Shown here: piece after piece, positions 36,702 to 44,902 of the stretch | Position numbering within the stretch: position 1 is the stretch's first letter | How the letters are laid out: each line of letters begins with the position of its first letter | Source of the DNA: CBINFS01 sp966250015 | Lineage (GTDB): Bacteria > Bacteroidota > Rhodothermia > Rhodothermales > DASSAV01 | Direction of reading: 5' to 3' | Length of the DNA stretch: 64,000 nucleotides | Assembly (NCBI GenBank): GCA_966250015.1 | Contig: CBINFS010000006.1 | Location: forward strand, 88,869-152,868 | Position numbers and translations under genes: made by a program | The notes under the pieces: generated by a model | Databases searched by the model: none | What the model saw: the letters and a program-made list of their open reading frames with translations, nothing else | What the model was told of the DNA's origin: nothing

Positions 36702-36773
36702 TTACAGAAGCCAGATCAATAGAATGACGAGTAGCACGACTAAGATGATCGTGGTGAGGCTATATCCTCTCAT
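36702..36773 (-). CDS. 23-residue single-pass membrane peptide
   Basis: A 24-codon frame from ATG 36773 to TAA, preceded on the minus strand by a strong ribosome-binding site GGGAGG (36783-36788) at a spacing of 9 bases. The product is M-R-G-Y-S-L-T-T followed by a continuous hydrophobic run of Ile, Leu and Val, ending L-L. It resembles the very short hydrophobic proteins of the DUF3309 type, but homology is not claimed. It lies between two tandem hairpins and the DUF1232 gene. Confidence 0.65.
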   Translation of the reverse strand: MRGYSLTTIILVVLLVILLIWLL

Positions 36774-36919
36774 GTCAATTATCCTCCCGATATAAAGCAG
36801 TCAATTTCCAAACAACAATAGAGTAAACGTCATACCGGGAGGGTGGTTGTAGGCAGGCTGTGAAGTTCCTGACATGGGCTTGTTACCCTTTTGTATGGTG
36901 TGCCTGTAGAGGGGGTATC

Positions 36920-37381
36920 TTATCGAAGAAGCGCTCGTTCTCGATCGAGTTCCCACTGGATGAAACGCTCGAGGTCGTGATGGATGGCGGAGACGACGGC
37001 GGAAACCACCGCGACGTCGTCGACGAAACCGATCGCGATCATCGGGTCGGGGATGAGGTCGATGGGGCTTATGAAATAGAGCAGGGCAGCTGAGGCGTAC
37101 AGCATGCTCTTCCACGGGATCTCCCGGTATTCGCGCCTTGCCCAGGCAGCGGCGAGGCGCAGCAGCACGTAGAGGTCGTCCCGGATGCGTCTGAGCGCCG
37201 TTTCGTTGCCGGCGAGTTTCTTGAGACCCGTCTTGACGAGCCGGAGCAGCCGGAGGCGACGTTCAATGACTCTCCGGGCCGCCATCACGGCGATTTGGAA
37301 TGCTCTTTTCTGGCTATGACTCAGCCGGGCAGCGATCCTGTCTTCGATGGTGCTCATTAAACCTACGGTTTCGGAACTCAT
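36920..37381 (-). CDS. DUF1232 (YkvA-like) membrane-associated protein
   Basis: 153 residues. The C-terminal half has the DUF1232 pattern: A-L-L-Y-F-I-S-P-I-D-L-I-P-D with G-F-V-D-D-V-A-V following, which is the family's most conserved stretch. The first 60 residues are Arg/Ala-rich helices. Its biochemical role is unknown. ATG 37381 lies directly after a terminator hairpin; ATG 37357 (M-S-T-I-E-D) is an alternative start. Confidence 0.85.
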   Translation of the reverse strand: MSSETVGLMSTIEDRIAARLSHSQKRAFQIAVMAARRVIERRLRLLRLVKTGLKKLAGNETALRRIRDDLYVLLRLAAAWARREYREIPWKSMLYASAALLYFISPIDLIPDPMIAIGFVDDVAVVSAVVSAIHHDLERFIQWELDRERALLR

Positions 37382-37383
37382 CG

Positions 37384-37420
37384 CAAAAAAAGGCCGGGAA
37401 TGGAGAAACCATCCCCGGCA
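37384..37420 (-). terminator. Terminator after the M23 peptidase gene
   Basis: On the minus strand, GCCGGGGATGG (37419-37409) pairs with CCATTCCCGGC (37403-37393), followed by a run of T (complement of 37385-37391). It is 39 bases past the M23 stop. Confidence 0.8.
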
Positions 37421-37459
37421 ATCTACATGCTCGAATCGAATTTGTCACCGTGACGAGGG

Positions 37460-38743
37460 TTAAAGGGTCGTTCTCGTCGTGGAAAGCCCCTGGAGTGCAA
37501 ACTGAGGAAGCAGCGGGTTTTCGTGTAGCTTGGCAATGAGCGAGTCGCGTGTTTGGAAGAACGCCAGGCGATGCTGGGCGAGCACCGGTTCAGACGGGGG
37601 GAAGTTTTCTTTTCGGGAGTCGATCTGGACGCCATTTTTCCAGAGGCGGTAGCAGACGTGCGGGCCGGTTGCGAGCCCGGTGCTGCCCACGTAACCGATC
37701 ACCTGATTCTGTTTCACGTGCACGCCGGGCTTGATGCCATTCGCGATCCTCGACATGTGGAGGTAGGCCGTGGTGTACGTGCTGTTGTGTCGGATCTTGA
37801 CGTAAATGCCGTTGCCTTTCGTTCTGGAGGCTTCCAGCACGACGCCATCGCCAGTGGCGTGGATCGGCGTGCCAGTCGGCGCGGCATAGTCGGTGCCGAG
37901 GTGCGCCTTGTACCGCTTCTGGACCGGGTGGAATCGATTGAGCGAGTAACCGGAGGTCAGGCGACCAAACTCGAGAGGCGACTTGAGCATGGCCTTGCGG
38001 AGGCCGTTCCCGTTTTCGTCGAAGTAGTCCACGCGGCCGTCCTGTTCAAATCGGAAGGCGTAGAAGTCTTCACCGGCGTGCGTAAAGCGTGAGGCGAGAA
38101 TCGCCCGGATGCCAACTGACTCGCCATCGACGAACTCCTCTTCGTACGTTACCTTGAAGGCGTCGCCATGCTGGAGCCTGAAAAAGTCGATCTGCCAGGC
38201 GTAGATCTCGGCAAGCTTGACCGCCAAGGCCGGCTGAATGCCGTTTTCTTCGAGTGCGCCGTAGAGCGAGCTGCGAATGCGTCCGCCTACCGTCTGCCGT
38301 TTGACCTCCACGGGGCGTTTGCCTTCCCGTACGTTTTGCTTCTCGAGGTCAAAGACAATGTAGCGAACGGGGGTGTCCTGGTAGACGAGCTGGGAGACGC
38401 CGGACGCAGTGCGATAGACTCTATAGGGTTTGCCGGCCTGGAGCAGCCGGACGTCGAAGACGGGCTTTGCCTTTTCCGCCATCGTGGTGATGGTCTCGGC
38501 GGGCGTCCCGTACTCCGAAAGGATCTGCGAGAAGGTCTGGTTGCGCTTTATAGTATGTTCCTCGACCTCAAAAAGACTGGCGGCGATACCAAACTCGTCG
38601 AGCGCAAGCACCGGCTTGCTTGCCTCGATGACGGTTGCGGTCTGGACGGTTTTCTGGAGATTTGATCGATCGATGAGGAAATAGGCGCCGACGATGAGGG
38701 CAAACAGAACGAAAACGGTTTTAGCGCGGTGCTTGATTCTCAT
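37460..38743 (-). CDS. M23-family peptidoglycan endopeptidase
   Basis: 427 residues from ATG 38743. One N-terminal membrane segment (V-F-V-L-F-A-L-I-V-G-A-Y-F-L-I) anchors it in the inner membrane, followed by a LysM/helical periplasmic region. The C-terminal lysostaphin domain has H-L-G-T-D-Y-A, Y-L-H-M-S and G-P-H-V-C-Y-R-L-W-K-N-G; the second residue after His is Cys rather than His, as is common in Bacteroidota M23 proteins. It should cleave cross-links of peptidoglycan. The open frame extends upstream to 38812, but the extra residues do not look like coding sequence. Confidence 0.85.
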   Translation of the reverse strand: MRIKHRAKTVFVLFALIVGAYFLIDRSNLQKTVQTATVIEASKPVLALDEFGIAASLFEVEEHTIKRNQTFSQILSEYGTPAETITTMAEKAKPVFDVRLLQAGKPYRVYRTASGVSQLVYQDTPVRYIVFDLEKQNVREGKRPVEVKRQTVGGRIRSSLYGALEENGIQPALAVKLAEIYAWQIDFFRLQHGDAFKVTYEEEFVDGESVGIRAILASRFTHAGEDFYAFRFEQDGRVDYFDENGNGLRKAMLKSPLEFGRLTSGYSLNRFHPVQKRYKAHLGTDYAAPTGTPIHATGDGVVLEASRTKGNGIYVKIRHNSTYTTAYLHMSRIANGIKPGVHVKQNQVIGYVGSTGLATGPHVCYRLWKNGVQIDSRKENFPPSEPVLAQHRLAFFQTRDSLIAKLHENPLLPQFALQGLSTTRTTL

Positions 38744-38892
38744 GAGGCAAGGCTTCACTAAACGAGTGCAACACATGACTGTAGAAGGCGCATGGTAAGC
38801 AGCGCGTAACATGAGTGTTGCATGTGAGGAAGCCTATTAATCAAATCTTCAAAAAACAAACGTTACCGGCGCGGGTCTGGCCGCGCCTCGAC

Positions 38893-39453
38893 TCATTTCG
38901 TTGGAGCGATCCAGGGTATGTCCGCCGTGCCAGAGAGGTGGTTGTGGAGGCGCGCCAACACGAAAAGGAGATCAGAGAGACGGTTCAGATAGGTGAGGAC
39001 ATGCGGATTGATCTCTCCGCACGCCATCAGCTCGATGACCTGGCGTTCGGCTCTCCGGCAGACGGTTCGAGCGACGTGTAGCTGGGCGGCCACGACAGTA
39101 CCACCGGGAAGGACGAACTGCTTCAGAGGTGGGATGAGGGGGTCGAAGCGGTCGATCGTATCCTCGATGGCCTTGACCGATGCGGCGTCCATACGAGGTA
39201 CGGTCGGCTTTGCGCCAAGGGGTGTGGCTAGGTCGGCGCCGACGACAAACAGGTCCGACTGAACGTCCTTGAGCACCGGATCGATCTCTTCTGCTCCGGG
39301 CGTGCCGGAGAGGAATGCCCTGGCGAGCCCGATGAAAGAGTTGGTTTCGTCGACGGTGCCGTAAGCGACGATCCTCGGGTTATCTTTTGATACCCTTTCG
39401 CCCCCAAAGAGGCCGGTCGTTCCTTTGTCTCCTGTTCGCGTATAGATCTTCAT
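38893..39453 (-). CDS. Cob(I)yrinic acid a,c-diamide adenosyltransferase, PduO type
   Basis: 186 residues. Motifs I-Y-T-R-T-G-D-K-G-T-T-G near residue 3, Y-G-T-V-D-E-T-N-S near residue 32 and the F-V-L-P-G-G segment near residue 114 are the PduO-type adenosyltransferase signature. It transfers the 5'-deoxyadenosyl group of ATP to cob(I)alamin to make adenosylcobalamin. ATG 39453 is taken over GTG 39456. It lies 21 bases downstream of an ABC ATPase gene on the same strand. Confidence 0.93.
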   Translation of the reverse strand: MKIYTRTGDKGTTGLFGGERVSKDNPRIVAYGTVDETNSFIGLARAFLSGTPGAEEIDPVLKDVQSDLFVVGADLATPLGAKPTVPRMDAASVKAIEDTIDRFDPLIPPLKQFVLPGGTVVAAQLHVARTVCRRAERQVIELMACGEINPHVLTYLNRLSDLLFVLARLHNHLSGTADIPWIAPTK

Positions 39454-39474
39454 CACGTTGTCGTCATTGGTGGC

Positions 39475-40269
39475 TCACTCGAATACCGCCGGGCGGTACA
39501 AGGGTGAAAGATAGTGAATGTGCAGGGCGCCGTCGGCATCCGCGTGAATCTCGACCTCCATCCGGAAGACGGAGGCAATGAGGGAGGGCGTTAATATACG
39601 TGCAGGCGAACCGGTCGCCACTACCCGGCCGGAGGAGAGGATGATGAGGAAGTCTGCGTACCGTGCAGCAAGCTCGAGATCGTGATAGACCGTGATGACG
39701 GTCCGACCCGCTATTACGAGCTCGCGGATCCGTTCCATGAACTCGAACTGGTAAAACACGTCGAGGTTTGAGGTAGGCTCGTCCAGAAGCAAGATGCCGG
39801 CTTCCTGGACGAGCGCCTGCGCCAGGAATACGCGCTGTAGCTCGCCGCCGCTCAACGATAGCACCGAGCGGTTCTGCATGTGTTTCAGGTCGACGAGGCG
39901 GAGGGCATCGTCGACCATCTGTAAGTCGTCGGGGTTGTAGCCCTGCAACCACGTTTTATGTGGCGACCGGCCAAGCCGCACGAACTCGTCGACCGTAAAA
40001 TCGAACCCGATGGCAGGCGTCTGGCGGACGAATGCCATTTCTCTCGCCAGGGCACGTGGTTTCCACTCCTTGACAGGAATACCGTTGAGCAGGAGAGACC
40101 CTTTGTAGGGGAGGTTTCCGCTGATGGTCCGGAGCAGGGTCGTCTTACCACTGCCGTTTGGACCGAGTAAGCCGACGCTTTTCCCCTGATCGATCGCAAA
40201 CGAGAGCCCGTTCAGGATTTCCTTTCCGGAGAGGGAAACGTGCAGGTTATCGGCTTCGATAAGCGGCAT
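39475..40269 (-). CDS. ABC transporter ATP-binding protein, iron-chelate/cobalamin (BtuD/FecE) type
   Basis: 264 residues from ATG 40269. Walker A G-P-N-G-S-G-K-T-T (near residue 36), signature L-S-G-G-E-L-Q-R, Walker B I-L-L-L-D-E-P-T and switch His in V-Y-H-D-L. The Y-K-G-S-L-L-L-N-G and G-F-D-F-T-V-D-E-F segments fit the FecCD-associated (iron-siderophore, heme, cobalamin) importer ATPases. Its neighbour is a cobalamin adenosyltransferase, suggesting vitamin B12 uptake, but the permease and binding protein are not in the window, so the substrate is inferred. Confidence 0.8.
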   Translation of the reverse strand: MPLIEADNLHVSLSGKEILNGLSFAIDQGKSVGLLGPNGSGKTTLLRTISGNLPYKGSLLLNGIPVKEWKPRALAREMAFVRQTPAIGFDFTVDEFVRLGRSPHKTWLQGYNPDDLQMVDDALRLVDLKHMQNRSVLSLSGGELQRVFLAQALVQEAGILLLDEPTSNLDVFYQFEFMERIRELVIAGRTVITVYHDLELAARYADFLIILSSGRVVATGSPARILTPSLIASVFRMEVEIHADADGALHIHYLSPLYRPAVFE

Positions 40270-40334
40270 AGTGAGTCGTTGTCCTGACTGGAACAATAAA
40301 AGACGGACGGTTCGTTCAAATATGGTAGTTTCGA

Positions 40335-40344
40335 GAGGAAGATA
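40335..40344 (-). promoter_or_regulatory. Promoter-like -7 box upstream of ABC ATPase
   Basis: TATCTTCCTC on the minus strand, 66 bases before the ATG at 40269; one of a set of similar boxes. Confidence 0.3.
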
Positions 40345-40393
40345 CGCGTGTCGGGGGCGAATCGTTTAGCGATCCTCTGGTTGGGTTTAACCC

Positions 40394-40873
40394 ATGAGAA
40401 AGATCAGTACAATTTTCGTCGTCTTCTGTACGGCGTTTACATTAAGTGCGTGCGACACGCAGGCCGAGCAGGATGAGTTTGCCGATCGGGCAAGTCTTCC
40501 ACCCTCCGGGTATACCCAGACGACGATCGACGGGGAGATCGTATCGGTGGATGAAGACGACTGGAGGACCGCGCCGATATACGGAGCGGCCGTGGTGGTC
40601 GATCCGGCATATCCCAATCCGTTCAGCGAGGGATTCGTATACGTTCCGGTTTACGTTCGGTTTTCCGATTCCGTCCGGGGCGGGCTCGTACTGCGCGCCT
40701 ACAACAACTCGGGCAGATTGATCACGCTGGGGTCACTCCCGGAAGCGTATCAACAGGGGTCGTACGCGTTCAACTTCAGTCCCGGACTGATCGGGCGGAA
40801 GGGTCTCGTTAGGCTCTTCATTTTTGATGCTTCGAGTGAGCTGGTCTCGTATGGAGACCTGTTCATCGAATGA
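40394..40873 (+). CDS. Lipoprotein with T9SS-sorting-domain-like fold, unknown
   Basis: 159 residues from ATG 40394. The leader ends in lipobox L-S-A-C (Cys about residue 20). The last 95 residues contain the motif A-Y-P-N-P-F and then a pattern similar to the T9SS C-terminal sorting domain (Y-N-N-S-G-R-L-I-T-L-G, F-N-F-S-P-G-L). Thus a lipoprotein signal and a sorting-domain-like fold are present together. Function unknown. It converges with another sorting-domain protein gene, with 16 bases between the stops. Confidence 0.65.
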   Translation: MRKISTIFVVFCTAFTLSACDTQAEQDEFADRASLPPSGYTQTTIDGEIVSVDEDDWRTAPIYGAAVVVDPAYPNPFSEGFVYVPVYVRFSDSVRGGLVLRAYNNSGRLITLGSLPEAYQQGSYAFNFSPGLIGRKGLVRLFIFDASSELVSYGDLFIE

Positions 40874-40889
40874 GCCGATCACGGAGCGT

Positions 40890-41273
40890 TTAGCGCAGGA
40901 GCGTTACCTGTCGCGCCGCTGAAAAGAGATTGGACTGGACGCGGTAGAGGTAGATGCCGGTTGGCAGGTCCCCGGCGTCGAAGGTGAAGGTGCGCGTTTC
41001 GCCCGGCTCCATCGTACCCTTGAATAGCAGCCTCACCGGCTGGCCGAGCATGTTGTAGATCTCGACCTTGACAGTCTGCCGTTCGCGTACCGTAAGGCTA
41101 AAGGTCGTAGTCGGGTTGAAGGGGTTGGGGTAGGCGGCAGAAAGAACAAACGGCTGCGGTACGACCTGCTCCTTTCCGGGAGGGTCGTCAACGGGCTGTC
41201 CGTTGGCTGCCGGCAGAACCGGGCCAATGGAGAGCAATAAGAAAAGGGTTACCAGCAGTACCGATTGTTTCAT
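40890..41273 (-). CDS. Stand-alone T9SS C-terminal sorting-domain protein
   Basis: 127 residues from ATG 41273. After a signal peptide (MKQSVLLVTLFLLLSIGPV) and a short Pro/Asp linker, the rest is a complete T9SS sorting domain: A-A-Y-P-N-P-F-N-P-T-T, Y-N-M-L-G-Q-P-V, and L-P-T-G-I-Y-L-Y-R-V. There is no cargo domain in front of it. It may be a decoy, a remnant of a larger protein, or a minimal secreted peptide. Confidence 0.8.
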   Translation of the reverse strand: MKQSVLLVTLFLLLSIGPVLPAANGQPVDDPPGKEQVVPQPFVLSAAYPNPFNPTTTFSLTVRERQTVKVEIYNMLGQPVRLLFKGTMEPGETRTFTFDAGDLPTGIYLYRVQSNLFSAARQVTLLR

Positions 41274-41293
41274 ATACCGTCAATACATTATTG

Positions 41294-41303
41294 CCTCAAG
41301 ATA
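41294..41303 (-). promoter_or_regulatory. Promoter-like -7 box upstream of the sorting-domain gene
   Basis: TATCTTGAGG on the minus strand, 20 bases before the ATG at 41273. Confidence 0.35.
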
Positions 41304-41404
41304 CAAATGGGCGCCGTACAATTCTATAGCAGGTTTATCGAAAAAAGTCTCGTAAAGTTTCGTTTAAGTGGGTTTGAGGGTGAATGGTCACGGACTATTC
41401 ATAG

Positions 41405-41821
41405 TTACGATTTTTCGTCCGTGTCATCGGTCACCAATCTCCCGGCGCCTACGAATTCGACGTAGATTTTTTTCCCGTAATTGCCGGTCTGTACTTGTCC
41501 GTCACCTCCGGCATAGGGCGCGTGTGTAGTCAATAGGTGGGATACGAATACGTGTCCCTTGATGCGCCGTTCGCTCTTGCCGTCGGTCAGCACACCGTGG
41601 TATTCGAGCGGCCGGTTGTAGAGCTGTTCGTAGGAAAACGAACCCCGTTCAAGCACTGCCTTGCCGTGCCAGGTACGAACACCATTCACGGTGCGCGTTT
41701 CGCCTTTGCTGTCCCGCACGTCGACTTTAGTCGTTTCGACCCAGGCCAGACCCTTGCACGGAAGGCCATCGAGGCGAGCCTCGGCGAGCATGTCTTCCGA
41801 AATGGTTTTCCCTATGCTCAT
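41405..41821 (-). CDS. Small protein of unknown function
   Basis: 138 residues from ATG 41821; the frame is open to 41905 but the extra residues are less protein-like. The sequence is polar, without signal peptide or membrane segment, with V-E-T-T-K-V-D-V-R near residue 27 and H-A-P-Y-A-G-G-D-G-Q near residue 99, and ends in Asp/Glu. No family is recognised. The codon pattern is like its neighbours. It is followed downstream by the sorting-domain gene. Confidence 0.4.
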   Translation of the reverse strand: MSIGKTISEDMLAEARLDGLPCKGLAWVETTKVDVRDSKGETRTVNGVRTWHGKAVLERGSFSYEQLYNRPLEYHGVLTDGKSERRIKGHVFVSHLLTTHAPYAGGDGQVQTGNYGKKIYVEFVGAGRLVTDDTDEKS

Positions 41822-42015
41822 GACTTCACTGTTCCACGCAATGATTGCACATGCTCCGGAGGAATACGCACCGTCCGGGGTGATGGACAGGAGTGCACCG
41901 TGCAAGGTGAGTTTGCACCGTGAAATAAACCCCTTTGCTTAACGAAACGTAATCTTTACACGTTTTCGCAAAGCCCTTTCGGATATTTGCAGAGCCATAA
42001 CTTTTTTAAGTTTAT

Positions 42016-42036
42016 TGGTATGCAATAACAATACCA
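42016..42036 (+). promoter_or_regulatory. Palindromic operator-like site upstream of the methyltransferase
   Basis: TGGTAT at 42016-42021 and ATACCA at 42031-42036 around a 9-base spacer, in an AT-rich stretch just before the GTG start at 42049. It could be a repressor-binding site overlapping the promoter. No regulator gene is adjacent. Confidence 0.35.
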
Positions 42037-42048
42037 TTACATAAAGAT

Positions 42049-42807
42049 GTGCCGAATTTTCAACGAAGAGTGCTCACCCCGGAAATGATGGACGATTTTT
42101 CCGTCGTGGACGGAAGATTGACCGGTGCGCTCGATCAGCTCCGTTCGGCCAATCGCTTCCTGGGAGGTTTCCGGCCGATTCTGCACGGTATCCACGCATA
42201 TGTCCAGCAATATCCCGGGGAGGAGCTGCAGCTGCTCGACGTGGGGACGGGGATAGCGGACATTCCAGAACGTCTCGTCCGGTGGTTCTCGGCACGTCAC
42301 ATTCCGGCGACGATAACGTGTATCGACGCCAATTCCGAGACGGTCCGATATGCCGGTGAGGCGCTCGATCGGCGTCTGCCGCCTGAATTGCGGCGTCGGG
42401 TACACGTGATGCAGGCTGACGTCTTTGCATTGCCTTTTGAGGAGAAATCGTTCGACGTGTGTATGGCGTCTCTTTTCCTCCATCATTTCGATCGGGAGGA
42501 TGCGGTGAAAGTACTGAGAACGCTGGGACGTCTTGCACGCCGTTTGGTGATCGTCAACGATCTGCATCGACACCCGCTGGCTTATTACGGCATCCTGTCG
42601 ATCGTGAAGGTGCTACCGGTTTCTGAAATGTTCGAGCACGACGGCCCCCTGTCGGTTCTTCGTGGCTTTAAGAGAGGAGAACTTGTCGATGTGGTAGAGG
42701 AAGCCGGACTTCACCTGGCGGACATTAGCTGGCACTGGGCTTTTCGGTGGTCGGTCGTCGCTGAGCCGCTGTATACGCCCGTTCACGAAGGCAATCCGGT
42801 CGGGTGA
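42049..42807 (+). CDS. SAM-dependent methyltransferase
   Basis: 252 residues. The Rossmann SAM-binding motif L-L-D-V-G-T-G-I-A-D near residue 63 and the D-V-C-M-A-S-L-F-L-H-H-F segment near residue 137 are clear. The N-terminal pattern M-M-D-D...L-R-S-A-N-R-F-L-G-G is typical of a methyltransferase group found next to FAD reductases and, often, type III polyketide synthases. It starts at GTG 42049. Its stop TGA at 42805-42807 abuts the reductase start, so the pair is translationally coupled. Confidence 0.85.
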   Translation: MPNFQRRVLTPEMMDDFSVVDGRLTGALDQLRSANRFLGGFRPILHGIHAYVQQYPGEELQLLDVGTGIADIPERLVRWFSARHIPATITCIDANSETVRYAGEALDRRLPPELRRRVHVMQADVFALPFEEKSFDVCMASLFLHHFDREDAVKVLRTLGRLARRLVIVNDLHRHPLAYYGILSIVKVLPVSEMFEHDGPLSVLRGFKRGELVDVVEEAGLHLADISWHWAFRWSVVAEPLYTPVHEGNPVG

Positions 42808-42809
42808 TC

Positions 42810-43922
42810 ATGTACGACGTCGTGGTGATCGGCGGTGGTCCGGCAGGGTGCAGCACTGCGATACACCTCGCGCGAGAGGGGTGGTCTGTTTTGCTGGTCG
42901 AGGAGTCGACGGTTCCGCGCCATAAGCTCTGCGGTGAGTTCCTTTCGGTCGAAGTACAACGGATGTTGAGCCGGCTGGATCTGCTCGACACCGTGATTGA
43001 CGCCGGAGCCCATCCGATACGCAATGCCCTCGTAACAACCTTATCCGAGCGTAGTTACGAGTCCCCACTACCCGGAACGGCATTCGGCCTCAGCCGATAC
43101 GCATTCGATCAGATCCTGCTGAAGAAGGCTGAAGCCTCCAGGGTGGAGGTGCGGACCGGGACAAAAGTCCGCAACGTAAGGGGTAACCTTTCGGACGGAT
43201 TTGTCGTGGAGACGGGAGTCGGTTCCGTCGAAGCGCGGGCCGTGGTGGGCGCCTTCGGGAAGCGGAGTGTGTTGGATCGTGCCCTCTCGCGCCCATTTAT
43301 CCAACAGAACTCTCCCTACGTGGCTTTCAAGGCGCATTTCGAAGGAGATGGGGTGGAGGACCGCATAGAGCTGCACGCATTCGACGGAGGTTACTGCGGG
43401 CTGTCGAGGATCGAACGGGGCATGACCAACGTCTGCTGGATAGCCCACGTCGATCGGCTGAAACGTGACGGCGGCAGCCCGGACGCCATGCTAGAGAATA
43501 GTCTTTCGAGCAATACGAAGCTCCGTAGGCGACTGGCCGGATTACTGAGGGTGTCCGATAGCTTTGAAGCAATCGCTCAAATCAGCTTTGAAAAGAAGGG
43601 AGCCACGGACGGCGATCTGTTTATGGTAGGCGACTCGGCCGGGATGATCGCGCCGCTCTGTGGGGACGGGATGGCGATGGCCTTGCATAGCGCCGAGCTG
43701 GCGACGCCGGTGCTGTCCAACTTTTTGAATGGACGAATTACCGCCCAGCAGGCGAAGCGAGCCTATACCGATGCGTGGGAGCGAGCCTTCAGCAAAAGGC
43801 TTTTGTTGGGAAGAATCCTGCACCACGGGTACGTCAGCCCGACAATTGCCGGGGGAGCCGTTCGGGTTTTTCGAACCGTACCGGCGCTGGGCAGGTGGGT
43901 GATCAAAAAAACGAGAGGATGA
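42810..43922 (+). CDS. FAD-dependent oxidoreductase, geranylgeranyl-reductase-like
   Basis: 370 residues from ATG 42810 (GTG 42804 is an alternative that overlaps the methyltransferase stop). N-terminal FAD motif V-V-V-I-G-G-G-P-A-G-C-S near residue 4, P-R-H-K-L-C-G-E near residue 35, and a second FAD site G-D-S-A-G-M-I-A-P-L-C-G-D-G near residue 275. These are features of the PHBH-type flavoprotein reductases/monooxygenases such as geranylgeranyl reductase. The methyltransferase just upstream suggests they modify the same lipid or aromatic product. Confidence 0.85.
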   Translation: MYDVVVIGGGPAGCSTAIHLAREGWSVLLVEESTVPRHKLCGEFLSVEVQRMLSRLDLLDTVIDAGAHPIRNALVTTLSERSYESPLPGTAFGLSRYAFDQILLKKAEASRVEVRTGTKVRNVRGNLSDGFVVETGVGSVEARAVVGAFGKRSVLDRALSRPFIQQNSPYVAFKAHFEGDGVEDRIELHAFDGGYCGLSRIERGMTNVCWIAHVDRLKRDGGSPDAMLENSLSSNTKLRRRLAGLLRVSDSFEAIAQISFEKKGATDGDLFMVGDSAGMIAPLCGDGMAMALHSAELATPVLSNFLNGRITAQQAKRAYTDAWERAFSKRLLLGRILHHGYVSPTIAGGAVRVFRTVPALGRWVIKKTRG

Positions 43923-43935
43923 ACCCGGCCGACCG

Positions 43936-44883
43936 CTAGCGGCTCGACGCGCGGTTGAGTCGGTCGTGCAGGGCTCGTCCCAGGCCGACAGGCTCAACGT
44001 CCTGGCAGTAGATGACGTGGATGCCGGCGGCGTCACAAGCCCGGAAAAAGTCGTACAGACGATACGCGTAGTGCTCTACCGAATCACATAGCTGTACGAG
44101 GCCAAACTGATCCACCTGTTGGGGTGCATCCAGTCCTATGTAAGCATGATTAGGTCCGGGGATCGCAAGTTCGAAAGTAGCGACGATCTGTACCTGTCCG
44201 GAAGGTGCGTAGTGGCGATACTTCGTGCCGGGACTGCGGGCGAGGATTTTATCGTTCGAGCCGGCCAGCAGGGCTTCCGGAACCACTGATCGAATCTGCT
44301 CGAACGTGACGGCGCCTGTGCGTAACAGCACGGGCGTTTCCTGCGTGCAATCGACGACGGTGGATTCGATGCCTATTTCGACCGGGTCGCCGATGAGTAT
44401 GCAGGGTATCAGCCCGTCGAGGTCAGATAGTACTGCTTGCCACGTAGTGGGGCTTGGCTTTCCGGAGCGGTTGGCGGATGGCGCCGCCACCGGTACGCCG
44501 CACGCTTCGAGGAATCGGGCGGCCGTCTCGTGGAGCGGCATGCGGATCCCGACGGTGTCCAGGCCGCCAGTTACGACGTCAGGAACTGAATCCTTTTTCT
44601 TCAGGACAACCGTTAAAGGTCCGGGAAAGAACCGCTCGATCAATTTACTTGCGGAATCCGGGACGTCCTTTGCCAGCTCGCTAATTTGTTCCGTGCGGGC
44701 AATGTGTACGATGAGCGGGTTGTCGGAAGGACGGCCTTTTGCCTTAAAGATCTTAATGACGGCGGACGCATCCAGCGCGTTGGCGCCGAGGCCGTACACG
44801 GTTTCGGTCGGAAAGGCGACCACGTCACCCGAACGAATGAAGGCTGCCGCTTCTTCGGGTATTTCCGTACGTATCGTTTTCAA
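43936..44883 (-). CDS. Threonylcarbamoyl-AMP synthase (Sua5 type)
   Basis: 315 residues, of the long Sua5 form with a C-terminal extension rather than short TsaC. The YrdC core has F-P-T-E-T-V-Y-G-L-G near residue 25 and K-G-R-P-x-x-x-P-L near residue 50, the R-M-P segment, and A-P-S-A-N-R-S-G near residue 140. It makes threonylcarbamoyl-AMP for the t6A modification of tRNA at position 37. The start is TTG at 44883 because no ATG/GTG lies in frame nearby. Confidence 0.93.
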   Translation of the reverse strand: MKTIRTEIPEEAAAFIRSGDVVAFPTETVYGLGANALDASAVIKIFKAKGRPSDNPLIVHIARTEQISELAKDVPDSASKLIERFFPGPLTVVLKKKDSVPDVVTGGLDTVGIRMPLHETAARFLEACGVPVAAPSANRSGKPSPTTWQAVLSDLDGLIPCILIGDPVEIGIESTVVDCTQETPVLLRTGAVTFEQIRSVVPEALLAGSNDKILARSPGTKYRHYAPSGQVQIVATFELAIPGPNHAYIGLDAPQQVDQFGLVQLCDSVEHYAYRLYDFFRACDAAGIHVIYCQDVEPVGLGRALHDRLNRASSR

Positions 44884-44902
44884 GGGTATTGGCTGGAGAG
44901 AC

